This document shows, in pieces, positions 57,576 to 64,000 of a DNA stretch of 64,000 bases. The notes beneath the pieces are model-generated. The model was not told where the DNA came from and made no database searches. It saw only the letters and a program-made list of their open reading frames with translations. This DNA comes from Fomitopsis serialis. Lineage: Eukaryota; Basidiomycota; Agaricomycetes; Polyporales; Fomitopsidaceae. Every line of letters starts with the position of its first letter. The stretch's first letter is position 1. A program made the translations under genes and the position numbers. The stretch covers positions 124,001 to 188,000 of the forward strand of contig NW_025954979.1 of NCBI RefSeq assembly GCF_022376445.1, read 5' to 3'.

Positions 57576-60500
57576 ATTCTCTTGAGTCTTCCTTCCGAAT
57601 CTTAGTGTTGGCTTCTTGCGGGCACGCGGTGGAGGCCTGGCCCAGCTACGCGGCCGTCGGACATTATATATCGTTTGTACACTTGTATTGCTGTCGAAGC
57701 TACTATAGGACATGCTTACTGTAGGATCTGCAGTGGTGTAAGGAAGTATCGATATGCTACCTTCGCCTCGACCGCCGCGCTCTGAAACCGGGAACCTCGG
57801 ACGGAAGTCGCACCGTAGAAGCTCGTGGCCCGTGTCTTACCGCGCTTCATGCAGTCACTGGCGCACCTCCTGCGCGTCGGCGTTCAGTACGAGGTCCATC
57901 AACGGCGCATTAATATTGCCGCATAGCCGATTTTGAAGGACACTCAAAGCCTCTGCCCGATAATCTCCGGCCGCATAGGAATTCCTTAGACTCGGAAGAG
58001 CCACGCTCCCTGGGAGATCAGTCCTCGGATCACCACCACTCCTCAGATTTTCAGATCTCGCAGGACGTGGTCGACCATAGCGTCGCGCGTGCGGCTTGCG
58101 CTTGGGCCCGGAGGAGCTCTGCTTTGCATGACACGCGCGTCGCGTCGACTCGCGAGCGGGAGAACCTCGTCGACAGAAGGGTTCCAGTCGCATGTTGTGG
58201 CTTCGTCGCCTAAGGACGTTACGGTAGGGCTCGGCCGAGATTTCGGGCCCATGCAAGTACTTACGTAGGCGGGCCTGTTTTGTACTGGTCGGCTGGGCGA
58301 TACCGCCGGGATCAAGTCCGAGTTTTACGGGATTCGAGATCGCGCACTAAGTGAGAGTGGGGGCAGCACTGGGCAGCAGTTATCGTCCCCGGCCGCGACG
58401 GTCGCGGCTTTGCCTCAGGTCCTAAGCTATCGAGATCCTGTTTGTGGCGCTTTCAGGCTTTGTAGAAAAACATGTACAGAAACCTCGGTCTGCGCGCGGT
58501 TCGCCTGGGACCGTACGCGATATCGCTCGACAACAAAACGGCCGTGCGGGCCCACAGTGGTCCTGCGGCTGACCAGTGTCGTCGTCCGGCTTGGCGCGGC
58601 ACCGTGAGATGGGCACATGAGGCCCGTGCATTGTGGGACAATTCCACTCGGGATCGCCTTGATCCTGGCCATGGCGGTGTTAGTCGAGATCTGTCTCTGA
58701 ATGAATGAGGACGCACCGGCGGAGGACGAGCCGACGTCAGTGTCCGCATGCCTGGTCACGCCATGAGGCGCCGCGGCCGTGCTGGGATGTGCGACGGATC
58801 CTCCGGGGACACCGTCTTGTCTAACGGCGAGCTCGGGCTGGTGGGGTCAGTGGCCCTGTTGTGTTGTACGTGTCGAACTGGTTCCGGATGTGTAGTCCGC
58901 TTTTCCCGGACTCGCGCAGGAGGTCTGATTTTGCCTCACTTTGCGCACCGCCGACCGGCGGACCGAACTGAGCCCAGTGCATGATAGCCAGTGCATTGTC
59001 CTGCATATGTCTAACACTGCAGCGAGGTATACGAGGAGCCAACGTGCATTAGAGCGTGGCTCGCTTAGGCGGAGGCAGTGGCGAAGTTCGCCTGATAAGT
59101 CTGCAGGACGACCTGATGCCGAAGCTGCAGATGCTCACTTGGTGCCACTCACCTTCCGATCATCTTTCCATGCTGGACCGCCGTGTACCAACTAACGTAG
59201 CGGGTGAGACCAGCCCGTCAGGTTCCCCCGCAACGCCAAGCAAGTGGGCCACGATGACGCGGGTGCAGTTCCAGAAAGAGAGACACCTCCCTTTCACTCA
59301 GAACACAAGGCGAGAGAGAAGGGGGGTCTCGGAGATCGCGCGTACCCTGAGCTCGTACTGTATACATACTCGCGATGGAGAGATCAATGCCGGGCCGTGT
59401 TTAAATGCTTCTGCCACGTTCGATGAGACGAGCTGTGAGATTCCGATAGAGGACGATGCACGCACCGCCGTAAGCAAGGCAGCCACGCCAAGGGTGCTTC
59501 CAAGGTGCTTCCCCGAGAACGGAGCGCTGGGCGAGGCCCAGATGGAGGACACCTGAGTCCGCCGCCGCCTATTAGGGCCGCTGAAGGGTGGGTAAGCTTC
59601 TGGAAGACGTCGACAGTAGGAATTCGCAAGATGTGGACTGTCGAGCGTGGAGGTGGCAACCAGGTATCAAATTCGTAGTCAAATGTGCGCGGTGAGAGGG
59701 TGCGTACCTCACTAGACAGTGAATCGTATGTACGGACGGATGGTGCAAGGTGATATGACACACGGAGCAGGAGGCTAATCGGCGACGCCGACTTCATTAG
59801 TTCGGCTCGGACTTGTATTGGATTTCCCCCCTCTACCGTTGTTTTATGGAGCGCGACAGGTACAACAATAAGCAGTCTGGTCAGATTTGACAGACACGGT
59901 GTGTACGTTGTGCCACTCGCCTTACACAATATTTCATACCGCCGGGGCCCGATACACCATGACGATTTAAAGGCTGCGCAGATTGGAGAAAGATGTTCGC
60001 TGCCTCTTTCGTATATGAATGGATGGTTTTTGACCGAGTCTTTTGGCACGACCTCTCGAAACAGTGAAATCTTATAGATTACCACTTTTCGGGCATCACG
60101 CAGCATGGGCGCGCAGGCTCCCCGCCGGCCGACTGGCACTGCGTATTCGCAATTACCTAGCTGGACAAACGACACAGCAAGACAACACGGCACGGCGCAG
60201 CTAACGAGGCGGCTAACCCAAGAGCACGCCGCTCCGCTACTTCCATCTCTCCGTTTGCTTGTGAGTTCATTTGCTGCATGGGGAACGGTCGGTGCGGTGA
60301 CGGTCGGTTCAACCGCGGCGATACGTCTGTCGGCAGAGGGAGCCGGGTGGTGCGGCGAAAGCCTCTCCAGCGGACGCACCAGGGACTCTAGGGCACGACG
60401 CGAGAAAGTCAAGTCGGGAACGAGAGATCTGTGCAGTGCTCAGTGAGTTAATCTCGTATAGGACAGATTTGATAGGTTAACGGTACTGCTGGTGGAGGCG

Positions 60501-61141
60501 CGGAAGGAAGAGCGGCGATTCTACATCCGCCGACGAAGAGCCTGGGCTGCCATGCGTGCATCATCTGAGGCAGTAGACGGTCGCGGCATCGGCACACCCG
60601 CTACAGCGGGATTCTACGGATGCGGCGAGCCATGGACATGCTGCCCGGTCTCGGTCAGTATCAGGATCGCGCGTCACAACTTGCATCGCGGCGCTGGCTA
60701 GAAGCGAGCCAGAGCGCGGATGTAGGCTTGCCGCATTCGAGGAAAGCAGCCCGCACCGCAACCTAAAGTGAGAGAGAGATGTTCGTGGGTGGGCAGATGC
60801 CCTGGGAGAGGGAGCTGAAGAGGAGGTCGGAGTGCGCGCCGGGGGACGAGGAAGGCTTTGTCAGAGGCAACTCTAAAGAAGGACGTGTATTCTGCAAGGG
60901 AGGAGGGTCGAACTGGGAAGTGGCAGTCGGCAATAGGGCCACGGCCCATCAACATGCAGCTGGTCGGTGACCGGAGATGAGCTGCAGCCAATCAGGGGCG
61001 CCCTTCGGCCGGCGCTCGTGCCACGTGCCCTCCGATTTTTACGGGTGTCTGGTAGCTCGGTCGCCGCGCCCTGCTCCGCCGTTCGCAGGACAGAGCCAGT
61101 ATATATAATGCCCTCGCGCCGTCCCTGTCCCGCCCCTCCCT
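57576..61141. other. Gene-poor block of 3.6 kb with an unassigned long open frame
   Basis: No gene of a known family was found. A 342-codon minus-strand open frame (59,384-60,412) starts MTFSRRALESLVRPLERLSP; its residues do not look like any family and the reverse strand is also partly open. At 58,430-58,760 on the minus strand a stretch with IKAIPSGIVPQCTGLMCPSH looks codon-like. The last 400 bp are GC-rich promoter DNA of the methyltransferase gene. Confidence 0.4.
61100..61108 (+). promoter_or_regulatory. TATA box of the methyltransferase gene
   Basis: The sequence TATATATAA lies 34 bases before the ATG at 61,142, next to pyrimidine-rich DNA that would be the transcription start. Confidence 0.5.
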
Positions 61142-62718
61142 ATGACTGCCCTCGCCCGCCCCATCTACGCCGCTCACGCACCAGGCTCCATGCACACCGT
61201 GTCTCCCCCGTCCGAGGACGAGAGCGACGCGTCCTCCGTGATGTCCACTTCGACCTGTTTCGTGGCCAGTGCAGGGACTTCCGCCACCTCCCACGACTTG
61301 GAGATGCGGTCCGTGTCCCCAGCGCCTTCGGTATATTCCATGACAAGCTCGCTCCGCGCGGCATCATACCGCCACGAGTACGGAAGAGGCATCAACAACT
61401 ATTCGGAGGTGTACCGCTTACCTGCCGACGACGAGGAGTTTGAGCGCCTCGGTACGTTCGGACGCGTCCGACCCCTATATACCGCGTCGCTCGTCCGTCG
61501 CCGCGTTCGGGCCCCAGCTAACGCGCCGCCCTCAGACCAGCAACACAACATCTTCATGGAGGTGATGGGCAAGTACCCGCCGCCGCTGGCGCAAATACTC
61601 GCGGACGATACGCCTGGGGAGCCGAAGACGTGCGTTGACCTGGGCTGTGGAAGCGGAAGCTGGCAAGTGATCTCTCCGCTGCCGTACGCACGGCGCTGAC
61701 GGGATGGTGTGTCGCCAGGATACTTGATGTGTCGCGCGACTTTCCGCACTGCAGCACCGTCGCAGTGGACTTGGTTCCCATGCAGGCCCTGTGAGTTCTG
61801 TCCCAATCCGTCCTTACACCCGCAGGTCCGCGGAGGATTGACCTCATATTTCCTTATATAGAAACATGCCGCCGAATCTCAGGTTAGCGAGATCCCGTCC
61901 CTTCTGTGACTGATCAGAACTTGATGTGCTCACCCTCCTTCGCCGGTGGCTCTACAGGAGCGAGGTCGACGACATCAACCTTGGCCTCCAGCACTTTTTC
62001 GGCGACTTCAACGTCGTCCACGCTCGCTTGATCTCGTCTGGGGTAAGCCTTCCTTCGGGTCCGAGACCGCGCCAGATCCGCCCCCGATCAGCCCCGCAAT
62101 CTCCGTCCCCGATCTTATTGATTGCCTTTCGTGGCTGACGCTTATTGCGATCTCAGATCCGGGATTACGAGGGGCTGGTCGATCAAATGTCCCAGTGCCT
62201 GCGCTTAGGGGGCCTCCTCGACCTTATGGAGTTTGATTTCCGGGTATATGGCGTCGACAAAAAGCCGATCCTTACGGAGGACGCATCGTGGCTCGCGCAC
62301 TGGATGAACTTGTGCCACAAGGCCGTCCACCGCAATGGCGGAGAACCAGACGCTGCGAACCATCTCCATCGATGGGTGTTACAGAGCAACGCGTTTGAGG
62401 ACGTTGCATACCGGGAGTTCTGGTTCCAAACTTCTCCCTGGAGAAGTGGCAATGATGCCGCGACTGTTCGGCAGAATCGCATCGCGCATGTCTTCAGGGA
62501 CGATATATTGGTGAGTGGACGTAACCACTGACAGCTCCCCAGATGCTGATCCTGCACAGGCATTCCTGCGGTCGGGCCGCCCATTGCTTCTTGGCAGCGG
62601 GGTGCCAGAGGATGTCGTCGATGAAGTCGAGGAGAACGCGCGTGTTGAGCTCATGGAAGCACGGACTCAGACATACATTCGCGTCGAGAACGTTTACGCA
62701 CTGAAGAGGCGCGACTAA
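61142..62718 (+). CDS. SAM-dependent methyltransferase (LaeA/class I type)
   Basis: A Rossmann-fold class I methyltransferase. Exon 1 (61142-61451) encodes a Ser/Thr-rich N-terminus MTALARPIYAAHAPGSMHTV and ends YRLPADDEEFERL. The fold starts DQQHNIFMEVMGKYPPPLA, and motif I is TCVDLGCGSGSWILDVSRDF, which binds the SAM. Then VAVDLVPMQ (motif II Asp), DFNVVHARLISSG and QCLRLGGLLDLMEFDFRV. The C-terminal half ends ARTQTYIRVENVYALKRRD at 62,718. Introns include 61452-61535 and a GC-AG one at 61673-61718, whose donor GCAAGT matches the usual GC-AG consensus; four further introns are short. The family includes the fungal secondary-metabolism regulator LaeA, but no residue seen here fixes that subtype or a substrate. 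The frame is complete. Confidence 0.85.
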
Positions 62719-63043
62719 TCGTGGTCACGGTTTGCTGCAATTCGGACGGTACTCTATTCGCATTCTTAATTGCAAGCGTTTGTGCATTGCGTTTGTATAT
62801 CATTATTACGTCCTGGTCGGACCTAGTTTACGTCGTAGTGTATAACAGGAATCCTCGTGTCTCAGGGTAACAGCAATCTCATCCTCGTAATTGCAGTCCA
62901 TTCGAGAACCAACCTGAGCTTGGATGACTTGACTGTATACACGGACTCGGACACTTGTGGCCGCCGTATGGTAACCACGTGCCCGCCGCACCTTCATGGT
63001 CGTCAGCGTCTAACGATCTGGATCTCAGAACTTGCTCTACACA
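62719..63043. other. Short spacer between methyltransferase and SKI2 genes
   Basis: A 325-bp stretch between tandem plus-strand genes: 3' region of the methyltransferase and promoter of SKI2. Nothing else recognised. Confidence 0.5.
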
Positions 63044-64000
63044 ATGAGCTCGGATCAGCAGCGCGTCATGCAACACATATTGCACTCAAATTCAGCCAAT
63101 GCTGAGGAGATCCTTAACGAACTCGGACTTGGTGGAGTACCCGAACCCGAACGGGTGCACCGGGAAATCGAGGAGAAACTCCTCCTTCCAAAGGACAAAC
63201 TACCGGACCACTGGCTCCCAACGTATCAAATGTAAGAGTAGCATCTATGCTGCGTTCGGGCAGTCCGTATGAGACAGTGTGATATTTCAGACACTGGGAA
63301 CAAGATCTGTCTATCCCGTCGCTGCTCTCCCTCGACCCATCGCCACCGCCGACTACCCTCGCATTTGTCCGTACAGGCCTGCACGGGCGGGTGACCGGCT
63401 ATACAGAAGTACGTGCCCACGTACACAATCCCGAGTGTCTCACAGCATAACCACGCTCCCCAGGTAGCCAACCCACGCGTAAGCACCGGACTTACCTCGA
63501 CCTCTCTGGACCGCGCACCGGGCCCCAGCAGCAGCTTCGTGCGGGGAAAGACGGGCTTCGTGCCGTTCTGGCCTGGCGGCCTCGACAATATCAAGGCCGA
63601 TGCGACTGCGGTCGACGACCTCCACGAAGAGGCGAAGGGTCTGCGGAAGGTGGCCCCGGGATTGAGTCGCGGCTTACGGCTACCGGGCGACGAAGCCGAC
63701 GAGGATGCGCTGGACGACTTGGATTTCGCTCAGGGCGGAGACCGAAGTACTGCTCAAGAAGTAGGTTCTATAAGATCATCATACTTTGCACCTCCGACAG
63801 TAGTTCATCCACAGGATGGAGGTGTGGTTCCACATGCAAATGGGGACACGCAATTCAACGGCGGAGTACCCGGTGGGCCATCCGATATTGACGATCTGCT
63901 GCCTACAACTGTACGTCTATGCGCCGGTTCCCTCTGGTTCTCGGTCTCACTCCGGTGTGCAGCGATCTCACCTCAACGCCATCAAACCTGCGCGGAAACC
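63044..64000 (+). CDS. SKI2: SKI2-type DExH RNA helicase, 5' part only
   Basis: N-terminal portion of the Ski complex helicase, which feeds RNA to the cytoplasmic exosome for 3'-5' decay. The ATG at 63,044 gives MSSDQQRVMQHILHSNSANA. After a helical stretch come LPKDKLPDHWLPTYQ, an intron, HWEQDLSIPSLLSLDPSPPP and TTLAFVRTGLHGRVTGYTE, then an intron and VRGKTGFVPFWPGGLDN. These blocks (WLPxYQ, DLSIPxLLSLDPSP, RTGLxGxVxGY, FVRGKxGxxPFxPGGL) are those of fungal Ski2 N-termini. An acidic stretch DEADEDALDDLDFAQGG follows. The helicase domains with DEVH box lie beyond the window's right edge, so catalytic motifs cannot be checked. Confidence 0.88.

Noticed and set aside
1..64000. tRNA, rRNA and CRISPR-like features
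   Set aside because: I scanned by eye for tRNA B-box-like sequence, tandem direct repeats with spacers and rRNA cores and found none that held up; a covariance-model scan would be needed to exclude tRNAs fully.

Overview
The window looks like a piece of a filamentous basidiomycete genome, probably Agaricomycetes. Genes sit on both strands, are interrupted by many short introns (about 50-60 nt, GT...AG, two apparent GC...AG), have GC-rich exons, and encode typical fungal products: a Mei2-like RRM protein, a SH3-RasGEF, a SIKE/FGFR1OP2-type protein (a STRIPAK subunit family), short dsRNA-binding proteins and a GH43 enzyme. Gene models were built by hand from splice signals and from recall of protein families; no database search was possible.

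Layout. 1-1,006 is the 3' part of a USP39/Sad1 splicing factor gene. 2.0-4.5 kb holds two very short dsRNA-binding-domain genes with shared intron positions. 8.8-18.5 kb holds a heterotrimeric G-protein beta subunit, a golgin-like coiled-coil protein and a large Ser/Pro-rich protein. 18.5-29.1 kb holds a TEX2/Nvj2-type SMP lipid-transfer protein, an R3HCC1-like RRM protein, a SIKE/FGFR1OP2-type protein and an unknown Arg/Glu-rich protein. 29.7-35.0 kb is a gene-poor block. 35.0-46.1 kb holds GH43, a homeodomain protein, a Coq1-type polyprenyl diphosphate synthase, a LAMTOR2-like roadblock protein and the Mei2-like protein. 46.1-54.9 kb holds a Rab5-type GTPase, a probable PD-(D/E)XK-fold protein, a RasGEF and IST1. 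54.9-57.6 kb is a 2.6-kb non-autonomous DNA transposon with 524-bp terminal inverted repeats and a perfect 8-bp target duplication. 61.1-64.0 kb holds a SAM-dependent methyltransferase and the 5' part of a SKI2 RNA helicase gene.

Several genes belong to signalling and endomembrane traffic: G beta, RasGEF, SIKE-type and LAMTOR2 on the signalling side; golgin, Nvj2, Rab5 and IST1 on the membrane side. I see no operon-like functional cluster. The most distinctive structures are the long-TIR element, whose two arms both carry a CCAAT/TATA-like promoter pointing inward, and the pair of mini dsRNA-binding proteins.

A caution for any reader: about ten otherwise conserved genes carry single-base frame breaks, mostly fitting one missing base. 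Other conserved genes in the same window are perfect. Assembly or sequencing deletions explain this better than decay of so many housekeeping genes, so the gene spans below are given across the breaks.
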